Of a stretch of 64,000 bases of DNA, positions 52,653 to 61,101 are shown in pieces; the first letter of the stretch is position 1, and each line of letters opens with the position of its first letter. Below the pieces are notes generated by a model. That model was not told where the DNA came from. It ran no database searches and saw only the letters and a program-made list of their open reading frames with translations. The stretch spans positions 62,001 through 126,000 of the forward strand of contig NZ_MECJ01000029.1 in the NCBI RefSeq assembly GCF_014596475.1, read 5' to 3'. Both the position numbers and the translations under genes were made by a program. This stretch comes from Streptomyces sp. CBMA152. GTDB taxonomy: Bacteria > Actinomycetota > Actinomycetes > Streptomycetales > Streptomycetaceae.

Positions 52653-53991
52653 GCGCCCAGAAGCCGACGGCGAAGCAGAGCAGCGCGAGCAGCAGGACCG
52701 GGACGGCGATTTTGCGGGGCGGGCCGGTGGGGGCGGGGCGCCCGGAATGCCCGGGATGCGGCCCGGTCGCTGGTCCCACAAAACTCACCGGTTCCGCTGG
52801 CTCCATGGGCCCCACGGGCTGAACAGGGCTGTAAACGGGCGGGGTTGGAGTGGGAACTTGCGGGCTCTGCGAGGGAACTTCCGGGCCCTGCCAGACGTAG
52901 CTCTTGGTGACAGGAGTTGGTGCGTAGGAGGGTGGATACGGGGGTGGGGTGACATGGCCGTCGGCCGTCGGCGGGGTGGGCAACTGCTGTACGGGCAGCG
53001 CTTGTTGCTGCTCCCACTGCTGTGGTGCCTGATCCGGTGGGAGCTGCGCGGAGGACGGCGTGGCCTGCACGTCCCACGGGTCCTGCGGGTCCGGCGCACG
53101 GTGCGCACCCCGCGGGACCTGGCGCGGAACGAACCCCTCCGGGAGCGGGCCGATCTGGTCGAAGACCTCGACCGGCTCCTCGTCGGACGCGGGGTCCGGC
53201 AGCAGCTCGACGGCCGTGGCGAGCGCCTTGCGCGCCCCCGTGGCCGTCCGGAACCTGGCGTGCGGGTCCGGCTGCAGCAGGCCCGCCAGGACCTGCCACA
53301 GCGGCTCCGGGATGCCCTTGGGCGCCCCCGGTGTCCCGTACGCCGAGAAATACTCCACCAGGGCCCGGGCGTCGGGTTTCTGACCCTCCAGCAGATACAG
53401 CGCGACCAGGCCGACGGCGAACAGGTCGGCCGGGAAGTCGGGCTCCGCGCCCATGACCTGCTCGGGCGCGAAGTACCCCGGCGTCCCCATCACGAAGTTG
53501 GTCTCGGTCAGGCGTGGCTCGCCCTTGCGCAGGGCGATGCCGAAGTCGGACAGCCGCAGATGCGGCCGCCCGGTCCCGGTGGCCTCCAGGAGGATGTTGG
53601 CCGGCTTGATGTCGCGGTGGACGACCCCCTCGGCGTGCACCGCGCCCAGTCCGGCGAGCAGCTGGTCGAGCAGCACGCAGACGAAGCGCGGCGGCAGCGG
53701 TCCGTAGTCCCCGATCAGGTGGGCGAGCGAGCCGCCGGCCACCAGGTCCATGGTGAACAGGACCTTGTCGTCGTCGGCGGCCCAGCTCGCGGGGGCCAGC
53801 ACATGAGGGTGGTCGATCCTCAGTGCCTGCTCGCGGACGAAGCGCAGCAGCGTGTGCGCGTCGCTCTGCTGGAGGACCTTCGCCGCCACACAGCGCCGAC
53901 GGCGGTGGTCCCAGGCACGCCATACGGCGCCGACGCCGCCGCGCCCGATCGGGTCGATGAGCTCATACCGACCGGCGAAGACCTCACCCAC
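52639..53991 (-). CDS. Membrane Ser/Thr protein kinase
   Basis: 450 residues. An apparently active kinase domain has the G-loop GRGGVGAVW near 16, Lys in VAAKVL, HRDIKPANIL near 124, DFG near 148 and APEQ. A Pro/Gln-rich juxtamembrane region (about 290-425) and a C-terminal membrane span (VPVLLLALLCFAVGFWAL) leave no extracellular sensor. The GTG start has GGTGG context. It follows the XRE gene by 25 bases and is probably cotranscribed. Confidence 0.9.
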   Translation of the reverse strand: MGEVFAGRYELIDPIGRGGVGAVWRAWDHRRRRCVAAKVLQQSDAHTLLRFVREQALRIDHPHVLAPASWAADDDKVLFTMDLVAGGSLAHLIGDYGPLPPRFVCVLLDQLLAGLGAVHAEGVVHRDIKPANILLEATGTGRPHLRLSDFGIALRKGEPRLTETNFVMGTPGYFAPEQVMGAEPDFPADLFAVGLVALYLLEGQKPDARALVEYFSAYGTPGAPKGIPEPLWQVLAGLLQPDPHARFRTATGARKALATAVELLPDPASDEEPVEVFDQIGPLPEGFVPRQVPRGAHRAPDPQDPWDVQATPSSAQLPPDQAPQQWEQQQALPVQQLPTPPTADGHVTPPPYPPSYAPTPVTKSYVWQGPEVPSQSPQVPTPTPPVYSPVQPVGPMEPAEPVSFVGPATGPHPGHSGRPAPTGPPRKIAVPVLLLALLCFAVGFWALSRT

Positions 53992-54016
53992 CTGGCACCC
54001 CCGCCCCCATCGGCCG

Positions 54017-54580
54017 TCAGCTCTGGTGCGCCTCGTAGTGGGCGACCGCCTCGGCGGTGCGTCCGGCGCCGTACACCCGGAGGAACTCTGCCAGTTCGGG
54101 GTGGGCGGGGGCGAGGGTGTCGGCGGCGTCGATGATGTCCCCGGCCGCGGCCACCGAGCGGAGCAGCGACTGGATCTCGCGCACCACCCGGCGCACCGTC
54201 GGCGCGCCCGAACTGGTCGTGGTCTGACCGGTGTTGGTGAGCACGGAGCCGCCCTGCGACTTCTTGATCTCGTCCATCCGGTCGGTGGCCTCGGCGGCGC
54301 TGACGCTGCCGTCCGCGACCTGGCCCGCCAGGTCCTGGAGGGCCTGGACCCGCTGGACGACGGCCGGGTTGCCGATCTTGGCGCGCTGACCGCTCATCAG
54401 CTGGGACAGCATGGGCGCCGACAGGCCGAGGACGGCGGCGAGCCTGGCCTGGTTCAGGCCGAGGTCGTCTATCAGCCGACGGAAGAGCGCCCCCAGCGGC
54501 TCCCCGTACCAGCTCCGCTGGAGCTCCCTGGCTCTTGCGGTCGCTTCCTGCTGTGCTGCGTCCATTGCGCGTCTCCCCAT
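54017..54580 (-). CDS. XRE-type helix-turn-helix regulator
   Basis: About 187 residues. The HTH LGLNQARLAAVLGLSAPMLSQLMSG lies in the N-terminal third; a long helical middle and an acidic C-terminus (AEFLRVYGAGRTAEAVAHYEA) follow. Starts at ATG 54580 (after AGGGGAAG) or 54565 (after GGGGAGA). It precedes the kinase gene and may be regulated by it; conserved pairing in Streptomyces is likely but not tested here. Confidence 0.85.
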   Translation of the reverse strand: MGRRAMDAAQQEATARARELQRSWYGEPLGALFRRLIDDLGLNQARLAAVLGLSAPMLSQLMSGQRAKIGNPAVVQRVQALQDLAGQVADGSVSAAEATDRMDEIKKSQGGSVLTNTGQTTTSSGAPTVRRVVREIQSLLRSVAAAGDIIDAADTLAPAHPELAEFLRVYGAGRTAEAVAHYEAHQS

Positions 54581-54715
54581 CGCTTCCCCTTGAGGCGCTT
54601 CGCTGTCGCGAACCCCGACGAGCATCTTACGGAGAGTGGTCGCCGACCGGGAGTCCCAATCCTTTTGCGGGATACCCCGTTCCACCCGGTACTCTGGTCT
54701 GCGCATCACCGTTTC

Positions 54716-54788
54716 GGGGCCTTAGCTCAGTTGGTAGAGCGCTGTCTTTGCATGGCAGATGTCAGGGGTTCGACTCCCCTAGGCTCCA
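54716..54788 (+). tRNA. tRNA-Ala (TGC)
   Basis: 73 bases. Acceptor GGGGCCT/AGGCTCC with one G-T pair, D-loop AGCTCAGTTGGTAGAGC, anticodon TGC at 54749-54751, T-loop GGTTCGACTCC. No CCA is encoded. Its 3' end marks the border to the accessory block. Confidence 0.98.
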
Positions 54789-54789
54789 C

Positions 54790-56214
54790 CTATGAAATGC
54801 CCTCCGACCTGCGGAAACGCGGTTTCGGAGGGCATTTTTCATGCCCATCGGTGGGCACATGGGTGCCCACCGGGGGCGGCAGATGCCCGTGATTCGGGGG
54901 GTTTGCAGGAGCCCGGGTGGGGGCCGTAGCAGAGTTGCTCGCTCGGCGCCGGGAGCGTGGCGGTGGCCCAAGGGCGATGCCGGGGGTGTCCGTGCGACGG
55001 TGGCCACGCCGGTGCGGTAGCCCCGCCAGCAGGACCGCGAGGGCTGCGGCCAGCGATGCGATCCCTCCCGTCCACAGGCCGGAGCGTGCGCCGTATCGGG
55101 CCGTCAGCCAGCCGACGAGGAGCGCGCCCAGCGGGGTGAGTCCTTGCAGGATCAGGGTGTAGAGCGCCATCACCCGGCCGCGGAACCGCGGGTCGCTGCC
55201 GAGTTGGATGCGGTGATTGACGGCCTGCGTGAAGTAGATGGTGGCGAAGCCGGTCAAGCAGAGCAGAACGGCCGCCGAGGCATAGTCGGGGGACCAGCCG
55301 GTGGCGCTCTCCAGCACCCCGAACGCCAGGGCGGAGCCGGTGACGGTCCGGGCGGCGGGGCGGCCGCGCCGAGCGGTGGTGGCAAACGCGGCGAGCAGTG
55401 AGCCGGTGGCGAAGGCCGTGGTGAGCAGGCCGAAGGAGGTCGCGTCCGCCTTGAAGACGGTCTTGGCGAGCAGTGGCAGGGTGAGCTGGAAATTGAACCC
55501 GAACAGGCCCACCACCGCCAGCAGGGCCAGTGGCACCATCAGGTCGGGCCGGGTGCGGACGTAGCGCAGTCCGTCCACCACCCGGGAGACGCGCCGGCCG
55601 GGCTCTGCGCGGATCAGCTCTTGGGGCCGCATCAGACGCAGTCCCGCCACGGTGGCGAGGTAGCTGACCGCGTTTAGGGCCATGACCAGGCCCGTACCGG
55701 CCGCGGAGATGAGCAGGCCGGCCAGGGCCGGGCCGACGACTCGGGCGGTGTTGAAGTACGCGGCGCTCAACGCCGAGGCGTTGGGCAGTAGGTCGGGCCC
55801 CACCAGCTCGCTGACGAACGCCAGTCGGGCGGGGACCTCGAAGGCGTTGACGGTGCCGAGCGCCAGCGCGAACAGATACAGGTGCCACAGCCGCACGGCG
55901 TCGGCCAGGACCAGCGCCGACAGCGCCAGGGCCAGTACGCCGGAGACCAGGTTGGCGAGGGTGAGCAGCAGTCTCTTGTCGTACCGGTCCGCGAGTCCGC
56001 CGCCGTACAGGCTGAGCAGCAGCATCGGTGTGAACTGGAGGGCGGTCAGGGTGCCCAGAGCGGTGGCGGAGTCGCCGGTCAGGTCCAGGAGCAGCCAGTC
56101 CTGGGACACGACCATCATCCAGGTCCCCGCCACCGAGATGACCTGGCCGGCCGCGAACAGCCGGAAGTTGCGTACGGCGAGTGAGCGGAAGGTCTTGGGA
56201 CGCGTCCTGTCCAT
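54790..56214 (-). CDS. MFS exporter (MFS_3/EntS-like)
   Basis: 474 residues. It has about eleven to twelve membrane segments, the ADRYDKRLLLTLAN loop between helices 2 and 3, and the N-terminal RSLAVRNFRLFAAGQVISVAG common to actinobacterial siderophore/drug exporters. The reading frame runs through the tRNA terminator to a stop one base after the tRNA, so the last ~20 residues come from terminator sequence. The normal end was probably lost at a junction. The gene otherwise looks intact. Confidence 0.85.
   Translation of the reverse strand: MDRTRPKTFRSLAVRNFRLFAAGQVISVAGTWMMVVSQDWLLLDLTGDSATALGTLTALQFTPMLLLSLYGGGLADRYDKRLLLTLANLVSGVLALALSALVLADAVRLWHLYLFALALGTVNAFEVPARLAFVSELVGPDLLPNASALSAAYFNTARVVGPALAGLLISAAGTGLVMALNAVSYLATVAGLRLMRPQELIRAEPGRRVSRVVDGLRYVRTRPDLMVPLALLAVVGLFGFNFQLTLPLLAKTVFKADATSFGLLTTAFATGSLLAAFATTARRGRPAARTVTGSALAFGVLESATGWSPDYASAAVLLCLTGFATIYFTQAVNHRIQLGSDPRFRGRVMALYTLILQGLTPLGALLVGWLTARYGARSGLWTGGIASLAAALAVLLAGLPHRRGHRRTDTPGIALGPPPRSRRRASNSATAPTRAPANPPNHGHLPPPVGTHVPTDGHEKCPPKPRFRRSEGIS
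54795..54847. terminator. Terminator after tRNA-Ala
   Basis: A 13-bp perfect stem (54795-54807 / 54835-54847) with an internal GC hairpin and a T5 tract. It overlaps the 3' end of the minus-strand MFS gene. Confidence 0.88.
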
Positions 56215-56273
56215 GAGCGTGTGGTCCGCCTAGCCTCTCGGGGTCTGCCTGGTCCGCCGGAGCGTCCTTCGGA

Positions 56274-57173
56274 TCAGGAGGTCGCGCCGGACCGGGCCAG
56301 GCACTCCTCCAGGAACGCCAGAGCGCGCAGGTGGTAGGAGCGGGCAACCCAGCCGAGGCTCATGTTGTGGCCCGCGCCGGGTTGCCGGTCGACGGTGACG
56401 AACGGCGCGGTGGGGAACAGGCGGGTCAGTTCGGCGAGATCCTGCTCGTCGTGCCGCCACCACAGTTCCTGCTCGGCGAAGGTGAGGCGGACCGGGACCG
56501 GGACCCGGGCGGAGGCGGCGGTGAAGTGCTCCGGCCAGCGCACTGCCTCCGCCCGCTCCCGTGCGGGCATGGGCGCGACGAGGGCGCCGGCGGCGCGGAA
56601 GGTGCCGGGCGGGTAGAAGCACAGAGCGCCCCAGTTCCGCTTCCACTGGCCGAACTGGTGGGGGTCGCCCAACGCACTCGGGTCGACGGCGTAGTCCCGG
56701 CCGCAGCCCGAGATGTCCAGGCCGAGCAGGGGCGGCGCGGTGGGGTCCGGCTGGTCCTGGTCGGCGGCGTAGGTGAGGGCGAGTTTGCCACCGAAGGAGT
56801 GCGCGACGAGGAACACCCCGGCGCCGGTCGGGAACCGGCCGGCGAGGTGGGTGAGCGCGGCGCGCAGAGCGGCGGACTGCTCGGCCAGGTTCTGGCCGAG
56901 CGGCAGGTGAGCGGCGGACAGCCCGTAGCCGGGCCGGTCGACGGCGACGACGGTGTAGCCGAGACGGGCGCCGAGGGTGAGGAGACTGACGTCGGGATGG
57001 GCCTGGCCGTCGAAGTAGCCGGCGCTCATGCCACCGCCGTGCACCGCGACGACGGTCGCGCGCGGCGGGCCGGATGGCTGGGCGATCAGCGCGGACAGGG
57101 GGAAGGGACCGGTCTCCAGGACGAGCGGCCGGACACCCGGGGACATCGTGGGCGCGACGGTGGGGGCGCTCAC
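56274..57173 (-). CDS. Alpha/beta hydrolase
   Basis: 299 residues from GTG 57173. Oxyanion loop VAVHGGGMSAGYF, nucleophile elbow VAHSFGG (A-x-S-x-G) and a late histidine in GAGHNMSLG complete the visible triad. The Asp is not certain. The substrate is unknown; thioesterase or esterase action on a product of the neighbouring ligase is possible. The GTG overlaps the TGA of a 14-codon upstream ORF. 59 bases separate it from the MFS gene downstream. Confidence 0.85.
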   Translation of the reverse strand: MSAPTVAPTMSPGVRPLVLETGPFPLSALIAQPSGPPRATVVAVHGGGMSAGYFDGQAHPDVSLLTLGARLGYTVVAVDRPGYGLSAAHLPLGQNLAEQSAALRAALTHLAGRFPTGAGVFLVAHSFGGKLALTYAADQDQPDPTAPPLLGLDISGCGRDYAVDPSALGDPHQFGQWKRNWGALCFYPPGTFRAAGALVAPMPARERAEAVRWPEHFTAASARVPVPVRLTFAEQELWWRHDEQDLAELTRLFPTAPFVTVDRQPGAGHNMSLGWVARSYHLRALAFLEECLARSGATS

Positions 57174-57214
57174 CCCTTGCCCCGGGAGCGGTCGTGCAGA
57201 CAGGCGCGGCTCAT
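57170..57214 (-). CDS. 14-codon upstream ORF coupled to the hydrolase
   Basis: ATG 57214 follows AGGAGGAGCAC, the best ribosome site nearby. It encodes M-S-R-A-C-L-H-D-R-S-R-G-K-G and ends in a TGA that overlaps the hydrolase GTG by 4 bases. The hydrolase itself has no separate ribosome site, so its translation likely depends on this ORF. Confidence 0.5.
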   Translation of the reverse strand: MSRACLHDRSRGKG

Positions 57215-57270
57215 GTGCTCCTCCTGATGCGGATGGTCGGATCGGTGCGGGCGGATCACGTGGCGGAACG

Positions 57271-57316
57271 GGCCCCGGTTCCCCCCGCCCCCCCGGGGCC
57301 CGGGGGGAACCGGGCC
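57271..57316 (-). terminator. Very GC-rich hairpin between the SnoaL-like and hydrolase genes
   Basis: A 13-bp core CCGGTTCCCCCCG (57275-57287) pairs with 57301-57313; GGCC on each side extends it. It sits in a 310-base gap that otherwise holds only the upstream ORF. It could terminate the SnoaL-like transcript or form a leader structure. Confidence 0.5.
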
Positions 57317-57483
57317 GGCGCCCGCGAAGGCGTCCGGTTGCCGAAAAGGACGCCGGTGACCGTGTCACCCGGTCCTGCCGGCCGCCTCCGCCTGTACCGC
57401 CGGGTCACCGCAGCCGCTACGGGGTGCTCCGCGAGGCCGCGAGACCTCGACGGCCATGGTGGACAGCGCGGCCTTGTCGGCCG

Positions 57484-57936
57484 TCACAGGTCGTCGCGGC
57501 TCACCTGGCGCCGGACCACCTGCCAGCCGCCGTCCACCCGTACCAGGATGTCCTCGCACAGAGTGCTGCAGTAGATCGTCGGCTTCTCGCCGCGCCAGGT
57601 CTCCAGCACCATCACGTACGACCGGGTGTGGACCCGCTCGCCGTCGCCCTCCGTCACGGAGTCGGCCGCCAGCATCGTCATGACGTGACGGCGGACGATC
57701 CCGGCCTTGGCCTGTGCGGCGAAGGCCCGCTCGCAGTGCTCGGCGATGGCGGCCCGGCCGCTGAGGGGCTCGGGGAACGCGTTGGTGGCGAAGACGCCGT
57801 CCTCGGTGAAGCTGCCCGCCCAGGCCGGGACATCGAGGTCGTCGGAGGACTGCATCTGCCGGGCGTAGAAGTGCTGGAGGTCCTGATAGACCTCCGTGGT
57901 GACCGGGACCGTCGCCACTGCTGCCGCCTGGACCAT
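57484..57936 (-). CDS. SnoaL-like/NTF2-fold protein
   Basis: 150 residues of the NTF2-like alpha+beta cone. A helical start (VYQDLQHFYARQMQ) is followed by W-A-G-S-F-T-E-D-G-V-F-A and sheet strands ending DGGWQVVRRQVSRDDL. Such proteins act as polyketide cyclases, hydroxylases, dehydratases or small dioxygenase subunits. GAGGAGG precedes the ATG. It is divergent from the ligase, with an 80-base inverted repeat between them. Confidence 0.82.
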   Translation of the reverse strand: MVQAAAVATVPVTTEVYQDLQHFYARQMQSSDDLDVPAWAGSFTEDGVFATNAFPEPLSGRAAIAEHCERAFAAQAKAGIVRRHVMTMLAADSVTEGDGERVHTRSYVMVLETWRGEKPTIYCSTLCEDILVRVDGGWQVVRRQVSRDDL

Positions 57937-58003
57937 AACGGGGCCTCCTCAAGGTTCGGTGGTCGGGAACTGGTGTGTCCCGCAGGCAGGTTGGGTGTCG
58001 TTG

Positions 58004-58083
58004 CTCAAGGGCTGCTGTAAGCCGGGTCAAAGGCACACATCGGATCTGTGCGTGTCTTGACCCGGCTTACAGCAGCCTTTGAG
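58004..58083. repeat. 80-base near-perfect inverted repeat in a divergent promoter gap
   Basis: Arms 58004-58030 and 58057-58083 are 27 bases each with one mismatch (21 inner bases are perfect). A 26-base centre contains another inverted pair, GCACA/TGTGC. It lies between the starts of divergent genes, so it is not a simple terminator for either. It could be an operator, a cruciform, or a remnant of a mobile element. Confidence 0.8.
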
Positions 58084-58133
58084 CCCACATCACCAGGGTC
58101 GGCGGTCGTGCGGCACCGCCTACGAGGGCAGCC

Positions 58134-59717
58134 GTGAACAGGACTGCCAAAGATGAGGACGAGATGACCCGAACCGAGTCGGCGCCGCTGACCACCGAGA
58201 TGCCCCTGGACCGACCCGCCGTCCCGCTGAGCTGGGCACGCGGCTCCGTCGACGCGATGCTGGCGGACGCGGCACGTGCCTACCCGGCGCGGGCCGCGAT
58301 CCTCGGCGACGGCGTGGAGATCTCCTACGCCGAACTGGACGCGGCCGCGACGGACTGGGCCCGGACCCTGCACCGCGTGTTCGACGAGCCGCCGGGGACG
58401 GTGGCGGTCGCCCAGGCCCCCGACCCTCGGTTCCCCGCCGTGTACTACGGGATCCTGCGGGCGGGCGGTACGGCCGCCGTGGTCAACCCGCTGCTCCCGG
58501 ACCACGTACTGGCGCATGTGCTGAGGCTGTCGAAGGCCCGTCTGGCGGTCGTTCCGTCCCAGGTGCGTGAGCGGCTGCTGCCGCTCCTGGACACGCTCCC
58601 CGACCTGAAGCACGTGCTGGTCCTCGGCGAGGACCTGGCGGACGACGACGGCGACTGGTTCCCGCCGGCGGCTCCGGCCGAGGAGGACCGGGCCGTGATG
58701 CTGTTCACCAGCGGCTCCACCGGTGTGCCCAAGGCCGTTCAGCTGAGCCATCGCAACATCAAGGTGAACGCGGCCCAGATGGCGGCCGCGCACCGCATCG
58801 ACTCCTCGTCGACGGTTCTGCTGCACCTCCCCATCTACCACCCGATGCACATGAACACCACTGTCTCCGTGGCGGCGACGCAGGTCGTGTGCACGAGCTC
58901 GCGCCCGGCCGAGGCGATCGAGCTGGCCAACCGCACCGCCGCGACGCACTACTACACCTTCCCGGTGCGCCTGCTGGAGCTCGCGGCCGAGCCCGAGCTG
59001 TCCTCCTGGCGCCTGGACACCGTCTCGCTGATCGCGTCCGGCGGCACCGCTGTTCCGCCACGGGTGGTGCGCGCGTTGGCGGACACCTTCGGCCTTCAGC
59101 TGCTCCAGGGATACGGCATGTGCGAGACCTCGTCGCTGGCGTCCCTGGACGTCCCGGACGCGCCCCGGGCGGGTTCGGTCGGTCTGCCCCTGGACGGCAG
59201 CACGATACGGATCGTCGACCCCGGGTCCGGGGACGTCCTGCCCGCGGGCGGCATCGGGGAGATCCGGATTCACGGTCCCCATGTGATGCAGGGGTATCTG
59301 GGCCACGACGGCCCCTCCCCGGTGGACGAGGACGGCTGGCTCGCCACGGGGGACATGGGGTACCTGGACGAGGACGGCTACCTCTACATGTTCGACCGGG
59401 TCAAGGACGCCTTCCGGTGCGGCGACGAGCTGGTCTCACCGACCTCGGTCGAGCGCAGGCTGGACGCCCACCCGGCGGTGCGGGACTGCGCTGTCGTGGG
59501 CGGGTCCGATCCCGTACTCGGAACCTCCGCGGTGGCCTTCGTCGCCCTCCATGACGGCGCCGAGGCGGGCATCCTCGACAGCGTCCTCGCAGAGGTCAAC
59601 AGCGAACTGACCGAGGGGCAGCGCATCCGCCGCGCCGAGGTGGTGGCGACCATCCCCCGGCTCGCCACCGGCAAGGTGGCCCGGGACGAACTCCGGGCAC
59701 GTCTTGCCGGCGCCTGA
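58134..59717 (+). CDS. AMP-binding acid-CoA/acyl-AMP ligase
   Basis: 527 residues. ANL-superfamily motifs: P-loop LFTSGSTGVPKAVQLSH near 188, YGMCETSS, GDMGYLDEDGYLYMFDRVKD and the C-terminal catalytic lysine in LATGKVARDELR. It activates a carboxylic acid as acyl-AMP, then usually transfers it to CoA or a carrier. The GTG follows GAGGGCA. It is translationally linked by a 14-base overlap to the fusion protein downstream. The acid is unknown. Confidence 0.9.
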   Translation: MNRTAKDEDEMTRTESAPLTTEMPLDRPAVPLSWARGSVDAMLADAARAYPARAAILGDGVEISYAELDAAATDWARTLHRVFDEPPGTVAVAQAPDPRFPAVYYGILRAGGTAAVVNPLLPDHVLAHVLRLSKARLAVVPSQVRERLLPLLDTLPDLKHVLVLGEDLADDDGDWFPPAAPAEEDRAVMLFTSGSTGVPKAVQLSHRNIKVNAAQMAAAHRIDSSSTVLLHLPIYHPMHMNTTVSVAATQVVCTSSRPAEAIELANRTAATHYYTFPVRLLELAAEPELSSWRLDTVSLIASGGTAVPPRVVRALADTFGLQLLQGYGMCETSSLASLDVPDAPRAGSVGLPLDGSTIRIVDPGSGDVLPAGGIGEIRIHGPHVMQGYLGHDGPSPVDEDGWLATGDMGYLDEDGYLYMFDRVKDAFRCGDELVSPTSVERRLDAHPAVRDCAVVGGSDPVLGTSAVAFVALHDGAEAGILDSVLAEVNSELTEGQRIRRAEVVATIPRLATGKVARDELRARLAGA

Positions 59718-60594
59718 CCGGAGTGGGCAGGCCGGGCGCGACTGGGAGATCGACGAGAGCTGCATCGACTGCGACGTGGCACGCCAGCTGGCCCCACAGA
59801 CGGTCGTCCGGCTCGGCTCCCGCTCGGTGCTGGCCCGCCAGCCGTCCGACGCGCGCGAGCACCGGGCCCTGGAGAGGGCGGCGGCGGCCTGTCCGGTACG
59901 GGCGATCCGCCGTGGTCCGGGGCGCATCGGGGAGGCTCCCTTCCCGATGCGCATCGAGGGCGAGGTCCATCTCTGCGGGCACAACTCCGCCCGGACCTTC
60001 GGGGCCAACGCCTATCTGGTGCGCCGCCCCGAGGGCAACCTGCTGGTGGACACGCCGCGCTGGACCTCCTCGCTCGCCGCGTCGTACGAGCGCCTGGGCG
60101 GCATCGCGCACATCCTGCTGACGCACCGTGACCACACCGCCCACGCCCGGAGGTTCGCGGAGCACTTCGGCTCCCGGGTGTGGATCCACGAGGGAGACGC
60201 GGATGCCGCGCCGTACGCCGACACGGTGCTGCGGGGCACCGGGCCGACCGAGGTGCTCCCGGGGGTGACCGCGCTGCCCGTGCCCGGCCACACCCGGGGG
60301 AGCACGGTGTACGTGGTGGACGAGAGGTACTGCTTCACCGGCGACACGTTGTACTGGTCGCGGACCGCACGGGACCTGGAGGTGTTCGAGACGGTGCTCT
60401 GGTACTCGCGCCCGGAGCTGATCGACTCGCTGCTGCGGCTGGCCCGGCGGACACGCTTCGCCTGGGTGCTGCCCGGTCATGGCGACCGGTGCCACCGGCC
60501 GGCCGAGGAACTGCATGAGCGGCTGTTGGACCTGGTCGCACGCATGCGGCGTCGATCGCCGCGGCCGCTCGACATCGGCGCCGTCGAGTGGTGA
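59704..60594 (+). CDS. Ferredoxin-like/metallo-beta-lactamase fusion
   Basis: 296 residues from a TTG overlapping the ligase. Residues 15-70 look like a short ferredoxin: C20, C23 and C63-P are kept but the third cysteine is Ala26. The rest is an MBL fold whose first zinc motif reads THRDHTAH rather than HxHxDH. Later ligands are present: PGHTRGS, TGDTLY and LPGHGD. Altered metal sites make its chemistry uncertain; hydrolysis of the thioester made by the ligase, or a redox role, is possible. Confidence 0.8.
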   Translation: MPAPDRSGQAGRDWEIDESCIDCDVARQLAPQTVVRLGSRSVLARQPSDAREHRALERAAAACPVRAIRRGPGRIGEAPFPMRIEGEVHLCGHNSARTFGANAYLVRRPEGNLLVDTPRWTSSLAASYERLGGIAHILLTHRDHTAHARRFAEHFGSRVWIHEGDADAAPYADTVLRGTGPTEVLPGVTALPVPGHTRGSTVYVVDERYCFTGDTLYWSRTARDLEVFETVLWYSRPELIDSLLRLARRTRFAWVLPGHGDRCHRPAEELHERLLDLVARMRRRSPRPLDIGAVEW

Positions 60595-60606
60595 GCCGTG
60601 CGGGGG

Positions 60607-61101
60607 TCAGCCCTTCGTACGCCACTGGGGGTCGAACCCGCGGATGACGTCGTCGAGCATCCCCCGCAGGCTCTCCAGCTCGGTGAGGCCCAGACCGGAG
60701 AGGGCCTGCTGGATGTTGTGCACCTGTAGGGGCAGCGCCTTGGCCAAGGTGGCGCTGCCGCTCGGGGTGAGCACCGCGTAGACGGCTCGCTTGTCCTCCG
60801 GCGGGGTCTCCCGGCGGACCAGACCGGCGCGCTCCATGCGGTCGACGAGCTTCGTCACGCTCGCCTTGGAGACCACCAGGTCGCGGCTGAGCTGGAGCAG
60901 CCGTATCCGCGAGCCCTCGGCCCGGTTGAGCCGGGCCAGGACCTCGAACCACACGAGGGAGATGTCGAGTTCCTGGGTCAAGGAGCGGTCCAGGGTCTTG
61001 GAGACATGGCCGTAGGCATGCACCAGCGAGATCCATGCCCGGAATTCCGGTCCGTCGATTCCGCTGGGGGCAGGGGTCACCCCGGGCGCCTCGGTTGACA
61101 T
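60607..61101 (-). CDS. MarR-family regulator of the adjacent efflux gene
   Basis: 164 residues. Winged helix with VSKASVTKLVDRMERAGLVRRETPPEDKR; N- and C-terminal helices form the dimer. AAGGAG precedes ATG 61101. It is divergent from the DHA2 exporter across 181 bases that hold two GTTAAC palindromes, a usual local-repressor arrangement. It converges with the fusion gene, 12 bases apart. Confidence 0.9.
   Translation of the reverse strand: MSTEAPGVTPAPSGIDGPEFRAWISLVHAYGHVSKTLDRSLTQELDISLVWFEVLARLNRAEGSRIRLLQLSRDLVVSKASVTKLVDRMERAGLVRRETPPEDKRAVYAVLTPSGSATLAKALPLQVHNIQQALSGLGLTELESLRGMLDDVIRGFDPQWRTKG

Noticed and set aside
56274..57368. Longer N-terminus of the alpha/beta hydrolase up to 57368
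   Set aside because: The added residues are Pro/Arg/Gly-rich without structure, run through the GC hairpin and lack a ribosome site.
57369..57483. Extra gene between the hydrolase and the SnoaL-like gene
   Set aside because: Frames here lack ribosome sites and coding bias; only the hairpin and the short upstream ORF are supported.
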